In this document: piece by piece, positions 15,779 to 25,133 of the stretch | Layout of the letters: each line of letters opens with the position of its first letter | Position numbering within the stretch: position 1 is the stretch's first letter | Source of the DNA: Gemella haemolysans | GTDB taxonomy: Bacteria; Bacillota; Bacilli; Staphylococcales; Gemellaceae | Length of the DNA: 64,000 nt | Assembly: GCF_012273215.1 (NCBI RefSeq) | Contig: NZ_CP050965.1 | Span: 1,775,001 to 1,839,000, forward strand | Reading direction: 5' to 3' | Program-made: the position numbers and the translations under genes | Notes under the pieces: generated by a model | The model's database searches: none | Told to the model about the DNA's origin: nothing | What the model saw: the letters and a program-made list of their open reading frames with translations, nothing else

Positions 15779-17056
15779 ATGACAAGAAAATTTAGTTTTG
15801 AAACATTACAATTACACGCAGGACAAACAGTTGGAGATACAAAAGCAAGAGCTGTACCGATTTATCAAACAACATCATTCGTTTTCGATGATATGCAAGA
15901 TGCTGCAGATTCATTTGCATTAAGAAAAGCTGGGAATATTTATACTCGTATTACAAACCCTACTACGGCTGTTTTTGAAGAAAGAATCAATGCTTTAGAA
16001 GGTGGAGTTGGAGCATTAGCTGTAGCTTCAGGAATGGCTGCAACTACATATGTATTCTTAACATTAGCTCATGCTGGAGATCATATTGTATCTTCTAAAA
16101 ATGTGTATGGAGGAACTTACAACCTATTAAAACTTACATTACCTCGTTATGGAGTAGATGCAACTTTTGTTGATCCAGACAACTTTGAAGAAATTGAACA
16201 AGCTATTACAGATAAAACTAAAGCATTATTTGTAGAAACTTTAGGAAATCCATTAGCAAACGTAGCAGATTTAGAAAAATGGGCTGAAATTGCTCACAAA
16301 CACAAAATTCCATTAGTAGTAGATAACACATTTGCTAGTCCATACTTAATCAATGCATTTAGCCATGGCGTAGATATTATCGTTCACTCTGCGACTAAAT
16401 TCATCGGTGGACACGGAACATCAATTGGTGGTGTTATCGTAGACAGTGGTAAATTCGACTGGGAAGGTAGTGGTAAATTCCCTCAATTAGTAGATGAAGA
16501 TCCAAGTTACCACAACTTAAGTTATACAAGAGACGTAGGTGCTGCGGCGTTTATCACAAATGTAAGAACACAATTATTACGTGACACAGGAGCAGCATTA
16601 TCACCATTCAACGCGTTCCTATTATTACAAGGATTAGAAACATTATCTCTAAGAGTGGAACGCCATGTAGAAAATACTAAGAAAGTATTAGACTTCTTAG
16701 CTAAACACCCTAAAGTAGAATCAATCAACTACCCTGGATTAGAAGGAAACAAATACTATGAATTAGCTAAAAAATACCTACCTAAAGGTAGTGGTTCAAT
16801 CTTCTCATTCGATGTAGTTGGTGGAGAAGAAGCAGCCCGTAAAGTAATTGATAGTTTAGAAATATTCTCTAACTTAGCGAATGTAGCTGATGCGAAAAGT
16901 TTAGCAATCCACCCTGCTTCAACTACACACGGTCAATTAAGTCCAGAAGAATTACAATACACAGGAATTACTCCTGCGCAAATTAGATTATCAATCGGTC
17001 TAGAAAACGCAGATGACTTAATCGAAGATTTACGTTTAGCATTAGAAAATATTTAA
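15779..17056 (+). CDS. metY: O-acetylhomoserine sulfhydrylase / Cys-Met metabolism PLP enzyme
   Basis: 425 residues from the ATG at 15779, which has AGAGGA 8 bp upstream; a longer frame from 15719 starts inside the T-box terminator and is rejected. PLP-dependent gamma-family enzyme making homocysteine from O-acetylhomoserine and sulfide. N-terminal FETLQLHAGQTVGDTKARAV, YTRITNPTTAVFEERI, substrate/PLP loop ASGMAATTYVF, and the PLP lysine in HSATKFIGGHGTSIGG are visible. The long insert SGKFPQLVDEDPSYHNL separates it from cystathionine gamma-synthase. Controlled by a Met T-box. A parS-like site follows the stop. Confidence 0.93.
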   Translation: MTRKFSFETLQLHAGQTVGDTKARAVPIYQTTSFVFDDMQDAADSFALRKAGNIYTRITNPTTAVFEERINALEGGVGALAVASGMAATTYVFLTLAHAGDHIVSSKNVYGGTYNLLKLTLPRYGVDATFVDPDNFEEIEQAITDKTKALFVETLGNPLANVADLEKWAEIAHKHKIPLVVDNTFASPYLINAFSHGVDIIVHSATKFIGGHGTSIGGVIVDSGKFDWEGSGKFPQLVDEDPSYHNLSYTRDVGAAAFITNVRTQLLRDTGAALSPFNAFLLLQGLETLSLRVERHVENTKKVLDFLAKHPKVESINYPGLEGNKYYELAKKYLPKGSGSIFSFDVVGGEEAARKVIDSLEIFSNLANVADAKSLAIHPASTTHGQLSPEELQYTGITPAQIRLSIGLENADDLIEDLRLALENI

Positions 17057-17073
17057 TACAGAAGAAACAAAAA

Positions 17074-17089
17074 TGTTTTACGTGAAACA
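17074..17089. other. parS-like site 4
   Basis: TGTTTTACGTGAAACA, with the canonical ACGTGAAACA half; 18 bp after metY. Confidence 0.75.
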
Positions 17090-17147
17090 TTTATAAGATT
17101 ACTAAATACCGATTAACCTTAAAAAAATATATATTTATAGAGTATGT

Positions 17148-17233
17148 GCGGGGTTAAGACTCGACTTCTGATAATTTAATAACCGTTTATTTTTGTATTG
17201 TATATTTATAATAAACACGTCTTAACCCTCGCG
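17148..17233. repeat. Long-loop inverted repeat
   Basis: Arms GCGGGGTTAAGAC (17148-17160) and GTCTTAACCCTCGC (17220-17233) enclose about 59 bp of AT-rich DNA. No T run. Function unknown. Confidence 0.55.
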
Positions 17234-17247
17234 AGTTTTCTCTTTTT

Positions 17248-17325
17248 GGAAGGTGATTAACAAAAGATAAATAATGATAAAAACAGTATCGACATTTATC
17301 TTTAGAGTTAATCACCTTCTTTTAT
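17248..17325 (+). terminator. Imperfect long hairpin downstream of metY
   Basis: Arms GGAAGGTGATTAAC and GTTAATCACCTTC with inner arms AAAGATAAAT / ATTTATCTTT; T-rich right flank (TTTTATATT). Probable metY terminator or a small palindromic element. Confidence 0.55.
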
Positions 17326-17349
17326 ATTCAGTTATAAAAAAGAGGGTAT

Positions 17350-17389
17350 ATAAAAAAAGTCTTTTTAGGGAAATATCCTAAAAAGACCT
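17350..17389 (-). terminator. Terminator of fabZ
   Basis: GTCTTTTTAGG / CCTAAAAAGAC stem, followed on the minus strand by seven T. Confidence 0.85.
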
Positions 17390-17427
17390 GTATAAAGGAT
17401 AATAATTAAGTTAATAGGGTGAAAAAA

Positions 17428-17889
17428 CTAACTTTTAGCTATTAACATATCACCTGAGGCAACTTCTTTACCATTTTCATCTTGAATCACAGCATTTACT
17501 CTTATAAGACTACGTAAACTAGACTGTAATTCACATATAATCTTTAATTGATCCCCAGCTGTTACTAGTCTTTTAAATTTAAAGTTTTTAACGCTAGCTA
17601 AATAACCAACATTATTTGTGACAGTTTCAAAATCAGTCTGTTCATTCACTTCTTCTACTCCTAAAGAGTCTAGAATACACAGTAAACCTGCAGATTGTGC
17701 TGCCATTTCAATCATTAAAACACCTGGTACAACAGGTTTTTTAGGGAAATGACCCTGGAAGTAAGGTTCGTTTATCGTTATATTTTTACGACATTCAATT
17801 GAGCCGGGTTTATAACTAATTACTTTATCTACCAATAAGAAAGGGTAGCCGTGAGGTAATAACTTCATTATAGTTTCAATATTAATCAT
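17428..17889 (-). CDS. fabZ: 3-hydroxyacyl-ACP dehydratase FabZ
   Basis: 153 residues, hot-dog fold. It dehydrates 3-hydroxyacyl-ACP in type II fatty acid synthesis, or acts in a related acyl pathway. Catalytic His in LLPHGYPFLLVDKV and catalytic Glu in the GHFPKKPVVPGVLMIEMAAQ helix are both present. The segment between (VEEVNEQTDFETVTNN) is longer than in many FabZ, so a specialised paralogue is possible. It is a lone gene here; the rest of the fab cluster is not in the window. Start ATG follows AAGGAGTTTTATT. Confidence 0.92.
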   Translation of the reverse strand: MINIETIMKLLPHGYPFLLVDKVISYKPGSIECRKNITINEPYFQGHFPKKPVVPGVLMIEMAAQSAGLLCILDSLGVEEVNEQTDFETVTNNVGYLASVKNFKFKRLVTAGDQLKIICELQSSLRSLIRVNAVIQDENGKEVASGDMLIAKS

Positions 17890-18500
17890 GATAATAAAAC
17901 TCCTTTTTGTGAAAAATTATTTCAATTCTTATTAAAAAATACCTTAAAATATTAAATATCTTTACTATATATAATAGAATTTTATTCCTCAATTGTCAAA
18001 TTAAATAGAAAAATCGTTTGATTAAATAAACTATAATTTCTTAAGTTATTAAAACTAGTTAAAATATTTTTTTAGTGAATATATGCTGAAAGTAGAGTGA
18101 ATTTAGAATAAAATACCTTATTTTCGTATACTCCCCTTCCCTTTTTTTTCTTTTTTTTTACATACCCTTCTCTTCCACCATTTTTTTAGGTGATTCCCCT
18201 CTTTTTTTACATAGATTTATTTCCTTTTCTTTAAAAATCACAATAAACTTTATATATTCATTTCTTTAATACGTATTTTACTACTAAATAATGAATAACC
18301 TCCCTCCTCTTTTTTACTTCTAGACTCTCTCCCCTCCCCTATCAGTATTTTATTATTTAAATTTTATTTATAAAAACAGTTAACTATAAGAAATATCGAT
18401 TATAAAATATTAAGGTCAATTAATTTTATTATAAAAATTATAAATAACTTTAATATTTAAGGAAAATACTCCTCTTTTATATAAATTTAAGAATTAATTT
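17890..18500. other. Intergenic region upstream of the two-component system
   Basis: About 670 bp, AT-rich with long pyrimidine tracts (18120-18200 and 18295-18345). TTTACA near 18508 and TATAAT near 18523 lie close to the regulator gene and may contribute a promoter. I see no gene or clear RNA structure. Confidence 0.4.
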
Positions 18501-18560
18501 CTGTTTGTTTACATTTTATGGTATAATTTTATTAAAGTTTTACAATAAGGAGGAGATAAC

Positions 18561-19229
18561 GTGTATAAAGTAATGATAGTAGAAGATGATGAGATAATTT
18601 CTAACTCAATAGCTGGCTATCTTAATAAATGGCAGTACACTACATATGAAGTAAGTAACTTTCAAAATGTTATTACTGAATTTGTAGAAGAAAAGCCAGA
18701 CATAGTGTTAATGGATATAAATCTCCCCTATTTTGATGGATATTATTTTTGTGAAGAAATAAGAAAAATATCTAAAGTACCTATTATATTTATTTCATCA
18801 GCTAGCGATGATATGAATATAGTTATGGCTATGAATATTGGTGCAGATGATTTTATAGAAAAACCTTTTAAACTAGTAGTATTAAAAGCTAAAATAGAAG
18901 CTCTATTAAGACGTGTTTATAATTTTAATAGTAGTAATTCGCTAATTGTTTATAAGGAAGTTATTTTTGATATAAATAAAGATGAAATTAAATACAAAGA
19001 TAATATTGCAACATTAACAAAAAATGAAAGTAAAATTTTGACGATATTATTAGAAAATAGAGAAAAGATTGTTTCTAGAGAAGATATAATAGCCGCTTTA
19101 TGGCAAAGTGATAACTTCATCGATGAAAACACCCTATCGGTTAACATAAATAGGCTGAGAGCTAAGTTAAAAAGTATAGGAATAGATGAATTTATTACGA
19201 CTAAAAAAGGTAAAGGATACATCGTCTAA
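18561..19229 (+). CDS. OmpR-family response regulator (BceR/GraR-like)
   Basis: 222 residues from a GTG start with AAGGAGGAGATAAC. Receiver domain ~1-115: IVEDDEI, phospho-acceptor Asp in IVLMDINLPYFDG, Lys in DDFIEKPFK. A winged-helix DNA-binding domain runs from ~125 to 222 (TLTKNESKILTILLENREKI, VNINRLRAKLKSIG, TTKKGKGYIV). Sequence and the adjacent short kinase and FtsX-type ABC transporter put it in the BceR/GraR group that answers cell-wall-active peptides. The stop overlaps the kinase start by one base. Confidence 0.92.
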   Translation: MYKVMIVEDDEIISNSIAGYLNKWQYTTYEVSNFQNVITEFVEEKPDIVLMDINLPYFDGYYFCEEIRKISKVPIIFISSASDDMNIVMAMNIGADDFIEKPFKLVVLKAKIEALLRRVYNFNSSNSLIVYKEVIFDINKDEIKYKDNIATLTKNESKILTILLENREKIVSREDIIAALWQSDNFIDENTLSVNINRLRAKLKSIGIDEFITTKKGKGYIV

Positions 19230-20215
19230 TGGAAATATTAAAAAGTTATTTAAAGAAAAACATAAAAGTATATATTTTATTTATAGTTTTTATTCTAATA
19301 TTTTTCATTATGTTTTATTTGTATAATTTACCACTTGAGGCGCTAATTTATACAGGAAGTTTTTGTTTTTTAGCAGCGCTTATAGCTAGCTTTTCTGATT
19401 TTGTTAATTATAAAGAAAGCTATAAGAAATTAAATTTCTTGGAGCAAAATATACTAAATGACCTAGAAGCTCTGCCGAAAAGTTTGGATATTAGAATAGA
19501 CTATTATCATAAAATTATAGAGAAATTATATGAAGAGTTGGAGAAATTAACTCAGGAAAATCGACAAAAAAATACAGATATGGTCGATTACTACAGTATG
19601 TGGGTTCATCAGATAAAAACGCCGATTGCTGCGATGAATTTTCTATTGGATAATGAAGAAGTAGATCAAAAAATCTTACAGCAAGAACTGTTTAAAATAG
19701 AACGATATGTTGAGATGGTTTTAACGTACATAAGATTAGATAGCACGTCGTCGGATTATGTTATAACGAAGATTAATCTCGATGAAGTTGTGAAGGATAC
19801 TGTAAAAAAATATGCAGCGTTATTCATTAACAAAAAGATAAAATTAAACTATGTTTCACATGAAACAATGGTGATTAGTGATAAAAAATGGTTGAGTTTT
19901 GCCTTTGAACAAATATTAGGTAATAGTGTGAAATATTCTAGCACGAATGGCGAGATAACTATTGAAACATTTGAAAACAAACTTGTTATAGAAGATAAAG
20001 GAATAGGTATTAAAGAAGAAGACTTACCTCGAATTTTCGAAAAAGGTTTTACAGGATTTAATGGAAGATATGAAAAAAAATCAAGTGGTCTAGGTTTGTA
20101 TTTATGTAAAAAAACTTTAGATAAACTTGGTCATCATATAGAAATTTCTTCAACAGTTGGAAAAGGAACTAGAGTAGAAATTACATTCCCGAAAGAAGAT
20201 ACATTGAGGGATTAG
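19229..20215 (+). CDS. Intramembrane-sensing histidine kinase (BceS/GraS-like)
   Basis: 328 residues. Two closely spaced membrane helices (~12-32 and 37-55) with almost no extracellular loop, as in kinases that sense through a partner ABC transporter. The H-box is WVHQIKTPIAAMNF (~residue 131) and the ATPase core contains ILGNSVKYSS (N-box), EDKGIGIKEEDLPRIFEKGF (G1/F box) and SSGLGLYLCKK (G2 box). Likely phosphorylates the adjacent regulator. A parS-like 16-mer (19852-19867) lies inside the coding region at the codons for YVSHET. Confidence 0.92.
   Translation: MEILKSYLKKNIKVYILFIVFILIFFIMFYLYNLPLEALIYTGSFCFLAALIASFSDFVNYKESYKKLNFLEQNILNDLEALPKSLDIRIDYYHKIIEKLYEELEKLTQENRQKNTDMVDYYSMWVHQIKTPIAAMNFLLDNEEVDQKILQQELFKIERYVEMVLTYIRLDSTSSDYVITKINLDEVVKDTVKKYAALFINKKIKLNYVSHETMVISDKKWLSFAFEQILGNSVKYSSTNGEITIETFENKLVIEDKGIGIKEEDLPRIFEKGFTGFNGRYEKKSSGLGLYLCKKTLDKLGHHIEISSTVGKGTRVEITFPKEDTLRD
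19852..19867. other. parS-like site 5 (inside kinase gene)
   Basis: TGTTTCACATGAAACA, identical to site 1 but inside a coding sequence. Confidence 0.7.
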
Positions 20216-20233
20216 ATAAAGAACAAGGCAATA

Positions 20234-20288
20234 AAGAATCCTCTTTGGAGTTAGATTATAGATTTAACTTCTGAGGGGATTTTTTTAT
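20234..20288 (+). terminator. Terminator after the histidine kinase gene
   Basis: AATCCTC...GAGGGGATT outer stem with an inner AGTTA/TAACT stem, followed by seven T. Confidence 0.75.
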
Positions 20289-20431
20289 TTAAGGTGCATA
20301 GATATAAATTGACGGACTCCGAGCGTAAGTTAGCTATAAATTAGCTAAACCCTAAAAAACCTACTTGATATATATTATAATGTATATAAAATTATTTTCT
20401 AACTAATAAAAGAAATTATCTGAAAACTACC

Positions 20432-20460
20432 TTGTTTAAGTTTATTTTATTTGATAGAAT
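20432..20460 (+). promoter_or_regulatory. Probable promoter of the ABC exporter gene
   Basis: TTGTTT (20432-20437), 17-bp spacer, TAGAAT (20455-20460), 27 bp before the start codon. Confidence 0.45.
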
Positions 20461-20486
20461 AATAGTAAGGTGTAAGGAGGGAAAAG

Positions 20487-22094
20487 ATGAAGCAGTATTT
20501 AAAGAAAAGATATTTAGAAAATAGTTTGTTACTTTTACTAATTATTTTTGGAGGAGCATGTAAGGTTGTCGCTGCGTATTTTATAGGGGATGGATTTAAC
20601 GAATTAATTAAGTCAAATACCGATGGCTTTTTCTATAATATAGCCTATGCCGGTATAGTGTTTTTATTATATTTGGTTTCTCTTTATATAAAAATTCCGT
20701 ATGAAAACTATGTGGTGCAAAAAATGATAACGGACATTCGATGTGATGTAGTCGATGCAATTTCTAAAAATAACTATGCTAATTTCAATAAGAAAAATAG
20801 CGGTGACTACATATCGTGGCTTAGTAATGACTTGATGATTGTTGAGGAAAAAGGATTTGGTAATTTTTATCAAAGTATTACAGCGATAATAGAGACTTTT
20901 TTAGCTATAGTTGGACTGTTTGCATTCCACTGGTCGATTATTGTCTTCTCGATAATAATGAGTGTTCTTACATTAGTTTTACCAGCTCTTGCGCAAAAAT
21001 CTATCCAGAATAAAGCTCAGAGATATTCAGGTTCGTTAGAAAAATTAATAAGTAAAAATACAAATTACTTACAGGGATTTGATAGTTTACTATCGTTCAA
21101 TAAATTAGGAATTTTGAAAAAAATTGTAGAAAGTTCTTCTAATGAAGTACTAAAAGAATCTGTGTCGCTAAGAAAAAGTGTCGGTTTAGCTGGAGTTCTA
21201 GGTGGTTTAGGTAACTTAGTAGGACAAGTTGGTGTAGTATTACTAACAGGAATACTAGCGCTAAAAAATATTGTTGGTTTTGGATCTATTTTAACGGTAG
21301 AATCACTAACCTCAACGATTTTCAACTCTGTAGGAAATATTATGAATATTACGGTAGAGTTAAATATCGTAGTGCCAATCTTTGAGAAATTTGAGAAATT
21401 TAAAGAAGAGGCTAAGGCAATTAATGAACAAGATACAAGTAAAAAATTATTAAATGAAGAAATTGAAACTATAGAATTAGAAGACGTTTCTTATAAATAT
21501 GAAGAAAAAAGTATATTAAAAAATATTTCGTATTCATTTAATAAACATGGGAAGTACGCTATTGTCGGTGAAAGTGGTAGCGGAAAATCTACATTATTAA
21601 AATTATTGACTGGAAGAATAGAAAATTACGAAGGTTCAATTAAATTTAATGGAGAAGAACTAGAGAATCTTAATAAGTATAGCCTGTATGATAAGATGCT
21701 ATATATTCCGCAAGAACCTTACATTTTCACAGAAAGTCTAAGATTTAATATTACGCTAGGTGATGAATATACTGATGAAAAAATCAAAGCTACCTTAGAA
21801 AGTGTAGAATTAGGAGAATTTTTAGCAGGTCTTGAGGACGGTTTAGATACTGAGCTTGTAGAAGGCGGTAAGAATTTATCAGGTGGTCAAAAACAAAGAA
21901 TAGCCCTAGCTCGTGGAATTATTAGAGAGAAAAGAGTAGTACTGTTAGATGAGATAACGTCTAATTTAGATAAGGATAACGCAGAAAAAATAGAAGAACT
22001 TCTATTAACTAATCCAGAATTAACGGTAATTCTAATAACACACAGACTAGATAGCAATTCTGAACAAAGATTCACAGATGTATTGAGACTGTAA
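20487..22094 (+). CDS. ABC exporter, fused permease and ATPase
   Basis: 535 residues. An N-terminal six-helix ABC exporter domain (~15-300) is followed by a nucleotide-binding domain: Walker A GESGSGKSTLLKLL (~residue 357), Q-loop YIPQEPYIF, signature NLSGGQKQRIALARG, Walker B VVLLDEITSNLD, switch His in LITHRLD. Works as a dimer, substrate unknown. Positioned between a Bce-type two-component system and a Bce-type ABC pair, it may take part in peptide export or resistance, but that is only from location. Start ATG follows AAGGAGGGAAAAG. Confidence 0.88.
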   Translation: MKQYLKKRYLENSLLLLLIIFGGACKVVAAYFIGDGFNELIKSNTDGFFYNIAYAGIVFLLYLVSLYIKIPYENYVVQKMITDIRCDVVDAISKNNYANFNKKNSGDYISWLSNDLMIVEEKGFGNFYQSITAIIETFLAIVGLFAFHWSIIVFSIIMSVLTLVLPALAQKSIQNKAQRYSGSLEKLISKNTNYLQGFDSLLSFNKLGILKKIVESSSNEVLKESVSLRKSVGLAGVLGGLGNLVGQVGVVLLTGILALKNIVGFGSILTVESLTSTIFNSVGNIMNITVELNIVVPIFEKFEKFKEEAKAINEQDTSKKLLNEEIETIELEDVSYKYEEKSILKNISYSFNKHGKYAIVGESGSGKSTLLKLLTGRIENYEGSIKFNGEELENLNKYSLYDKMLYIPQEPYIFTESLRFNITLGDEYTDEKIKATLESVELGEFLAGLEDGLDTELVEGGKNLSGGQKQRIALARGIIREKRVVLLDEITSNLDKDNAEKIEELLLTNPELTVILITHRLDSNSEQRFTDVLRL

Positions 22095-22152
22095 TTTCCC
22101 AGGAAATAAAGTTGCTAGACATTCTTGAAATGAAATAAAAAGTAATAAATAT

Positions 22153-22193
22153 CCCAATCTTACAAAAGTGTAAGGTTGGGACCTTTTTTGTAA
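22153..22193 (+). terminator. Terminator hairpin with TTACA-N4-TGTAA palindrome
   Basis: CCCAATCTTAC / GTAAGGTTGGG stem then CCTTTTTT. The loop region also reads TTACAAAAGTGTAA, which fits the TNACA-N4-TGTAA pattern described for BceR-type regulators, so the site could double as an operator of the downstream transporter. Confidence 0.7.
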
Positions 22194-22310
22194 GGAAAAT
22201 CGATAGAATCTGTAAGAAAAGTAAGGTAGAATATAAATATAAACAACGAGGAAGTTGTAGAAAAGTTCGAACTAGGAAGATAAGATAAAAAGAATTCAGG
22301 AGTGATAAAA

Positions 22311-23063
22311 ATGTTATTAGAAGTCAACAATGTAAGAAAAGTTTATACGACAAGATTAAGTACTCAAAGTACAGAAGCGTTAAAAAATGTAAATTTCGCA
22401 GTAGATAATGGTGAATATGTAGCGATCATGGGTGAGAGTGGAAGTGGTAAAACTACTTTATTAAATATTATCGCAACATTCGATAAAGCAACGTCAGGGA
22501 ATGTGAATTTAAATAATTTAGATTTAAGTAAGCTGAAAGATAAAGATTTAGCGAATTTCCGCCGTGACAATCTAGGATTCGTCTTCCAAGATTTCAACCT
22601 ACTTGATAATTTTTCTATAAAAGATAATATCCTATTACCGCTAGTACTAGCTAATAAAAAATATAAAGATATGGAAAAAAGGTTAGAGAAAGTAACTAAA
22701 CCTTTAGGAATTGATAAATTAATCAATAAGTTTCCATATGAAGTATCTGGTGGTCAACGTCAAAGGGTTGCGGTAGCTCGTGCGATTATTACAAATCCAG
22801 CTCTAATCTTAGCGGACGAACCGACAGGAGCGCTAGATTCAAAATCAACAGATCAACTGTTAGAAGTATTTGAAAAACTAAATAATGCGGGACAAACAAT
22901 TATTATGGTTACGCACTCTGTGAAAACAGCAGCTCGTGCAAAACGTGTATTATTTATTAAGGACGGAGTAGTTTTCCACGAACTTAGAAAAGGAAATGCG
23001 ACTACTAGTGAGATGTTCCAAAAAATTAATGATACGTTAACTTTAATGCAGGCAGGTGAGTAA
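22311..23063 (+). CDS. ABC transporter ATPase (BceA-like)
   Basis: 250 residues from the ATG at 22311; a GTG at 22302 overlaps the AGGAG ribosome site and is rejected. MacB/BceA-type ATPase: Walker A GESGSGKTTLLN, Q-loop VFQDFNLLD, signature VSGGQRQRVAVARAI, Walker B LILADEPTGALD, His switch MVTHSVK. Forms a complex with the following FtsX-type permease for detoxification of, or signalling by, antimicrobial peptides. The stop overlaps the permease gene region by a few bases. Confidence 0.92.
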   Translation: MLLEVNNVRKVYTTRLSTQSTEALKNVNFAVDNGEYVAIMGESGSGKTTLLNIIATFDKATSGNVNLNNLDLSKLKDKDLANFRRDNLGFVFQDFNLLDNFSIKDNILLPLVLANKKYKDMEKRLEKVTKPLGIDKLINKFPYEVSGGQRQRVAVARAIITNPALILADEPTGALDSKSTDQLLEVFEKLNNAGQTIIMVTHSVKTAARAKRVLFIKDGVVFHELRKGNATTSEMFQKINDTLTLMQAGE

Positions 23064-23064
23064 G

Positions 23065-25077
23065 ATGAGCTTCTTTTATAGCAAATTTGCTTTAAACAAC
23101 CTTGTAAAAAATAAAAAATTTATAATACCTTATGTGTTATCAGCAATTTTTACAATAATGTCATTTTACATACTATCATCTCTAGCCTTTGGGGATAATT
23201 TAGACAAACTTCCAAATGGTATCGATGCGACCAAACAGGTATTAAGTTTCGGGATTATTGTAATTGCGCTGTTCTCTGTAATTTTCTTATTTTATACTTA
23301 CAGTTTTCTAGTAAAACGTAGAGTAAAAGAATTCGGATTGTATTCTGTTTTAGGTATGACAAAAAAACAAATAGCTAAAATCTTAGTGTTAGAAACAATT
23401 ATTATCGCTGTAACTACAATAGTGTTAGGAATTGGATTAGGAATAATTTTTGATAAACTTATGCTGTTAGTATTATTGAAGTTATTCTCAGCGGGAGTTA
23501 GCTTTGGTTTCAGTATAACACCGATAGCTATAGTTTTCTCAGTATTATTATTTGGAGGAATATACTTCTTATTATTACTTTATACTGTTATAAAAATAGC
23601 TAGACTTAGAATTGTAGCCTTATTAAAAGATGAAAATAAAGGTGAAAAAGAACCAAAATCTAGATGGATTCTAGCGATAATTGGTTTAGCGTTAATCGGT
23701 TATGGATATTACACAGCACAAACTGTACAAAATCCTATAAAAGCAATATTAGTATTCTTTTATGCTGTAATTGCGGTAATTATTGGTACATATTTAGTGT
23801 TCATGGCAGTTAGTATAACAGTACTAAAAATTATGAAAAATAATAAAAATTTCTACTATAAACCTAAAAACTTCATCAGCGTTTCTGGTTTATTATACAG
23901 AATGAAAAGAAATGCAGTAGGATTAGCGAATATCTGTATATTATCTACTATGGTTCTTGTAACTATGGGATCAACATCGGCTTTATATGCAGGTATGGAA
24001 AAATCTTATAATGAGAGATTCCCAAGACAATTAATGATCGCAGGTTATCATTCTACTAGTGATAAACTAAAAGAAATCGAAAATAATGTAAAATTATCAG
24101 CTAAAGAAGCGGGAACTGAAGTACAAGATTTAGTATCATATAATTCATTACCTATGGTAGGAAGATTAGTTGAAGATAAATTTAATTTTGAATCATATGT
24201 AGGTGTAGACTTAAGTAATGTTAAAATGATAGTTGTTTTACAATTAAAAGATTATAATAAGTTCGCTAATAAAAATAAAACATTAGAAAGTAATGAGATT
24301 TTATTACATATCGATAAAAAAGGAAATTACAACTATAATAGTATTTCTCTAAATGGCAGTGAATATAAAATTAAAGAAAAATTATCAGAGTTTCCAGGAA
24401 CAATAGGTTCAGATACCGCAAATATTATGGATACATATTATGCTGTTGTTAAAGATGAGAAAGAAGCAACTAAATTAGCTACAAAACTAACAGAGTTAAG
24501 TAGTAAAGAGTTAGAAAAAAGAGGGATTGGTTTACAATCAGGTGCTCCTACACTTCAAAACTACGTTGCATTCAATATTAAAGATACAGATAGAGAAGCT
24601 AAGGTAATCGAAAGTTTCAAAAAATTAGAAAAAGGAGAGAGTGTATCAATAGAAGGTAAAGAAGAAAACAAAATTACATTCAGAGGAGTATTCGCATCAT
24701 TCCTATTCATCGGAGTGTTTATAAGCTTTATCTTCGTAATAAGCCAAGTGGTAATCATGTACTACAAACAAATCTCAGAAGGATATGAAGATAAAGGAAA
24801 CTTTGAAATTATGAGAAAAGTAGGTATTACAGATAAACAGATTAAACAATCAATCAGATCACAAGTACTGTTAATCTTCTTCTCACCGCTAATTATAGCG
24901 ACATTACACACGATAGTAGCATATCCATTTATTGAGAAAATATTAAGATTATTCTTAATAACAGATAGTAGCATATTTTTACAAGCACTCGCTGTGACAA
25001 TTGTAGTCTTCGCAATCTTCTACCTAATAGTTTATGCGATAACATCAAAAATTTACTATAGAATTATAAAAGAATAG
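23065..25077 (+). CDS. FtsX-type ABC permease (BceB-like)
   Basis: 670 residues from ATG 23065 (a GTG at 23056 is an alternative, in frame, three codons up). Ten predicted membrane helices: one at ~20-38, FtsX helices at ~60-80, 105-130, 150-175, a pair at 205-250, one at 285-305, a large extracellular domain (~310-530), then three C-terminal helices. This is the BceB layout, with the big loop as peptide sensor. The RVKEFGLYSVLGMTKKQI segment after the second helix is the typical coupling region. It pairs with the ATPase upstream and with the kinase and regulator at 18.5-20.2 kb. Confidence 0.92.
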   Translation: MSFFYSKFALNNLVKNKKFIIPYVLSAIFTIMSFYILSSLAFGDNLDKLPNGIDATKQVLSFGIIVIALFSVIFLFYTYSFLVKRRVKEFGLYSVLGMTKKQIAKILVLETIIIAVTTIVLGIGLGIIFDKLMLLVLLKLFSAGVSFGFSITPIAIVFSVLLFGGIYFLLLLYTVIKIARLRIVALLKDENKGEKEPKSRWILAIIGLALIGYGYYTAQTVQNPIKAILVFFYAVIAVIIGTYLVFMAVSITVLKIMKNNKNFYYKPKNFISVSGLLYRMKRNAVGLANICILSTMVLVTMGSTSALYAGMEKSYNERFPRQLMIAGYHSTSDKLKEIENNVKLSAKEAGTEVQDLVSYNSLPMVGRLVEDKFNFESYVGVDLSNVKMIVVLQLKDYNKFANKNKTLESNEILLHIDKKGNYNYNSISLNGSEYKIKEKLSEFPGTIGSDTANIMDTYYAVVKDEKEATKLATKLTELSSKELEKRGIGLQSGAPTLQNYVAFNIKDTDREAKVIESFKKLEKGESVSIEGKEENKITFRGVFASFLFIGVFISFIFVISQVVIMYYKQISEGYEDKGNFEIMRKVGITDKQIKQSIRSQVLLIFFSPLIIATLHTIVAYPFIEKILRLFLITDSSIFLQALAVTIVVFAIFYLIVYAITSKIYYRIIKE

Positions 25078-25087
25078 ACAAAAATAA

Positions 25088-25119
25088 ACTCCAGAGGAAA
25101 ATTCTGGAGTTTTTTTGTT
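25088..25119 (+). terminator. Terminator after the BceB-like gene
   Basis: ACTCCAGA / TCTGGAGT stem with a run of seven T. Confidence 0.85.
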
Positions 25120-25133
25120 TTATCTACATTTGG

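Noticed and set aside
17148-17233. Copy of the 180-bp dispersed repeat
   Set aside because: Shares only a short GAGTC/GGGTTAAGAC-like stretch; landmarks TTTATTAGATAT and TTCTCATATA are missing.
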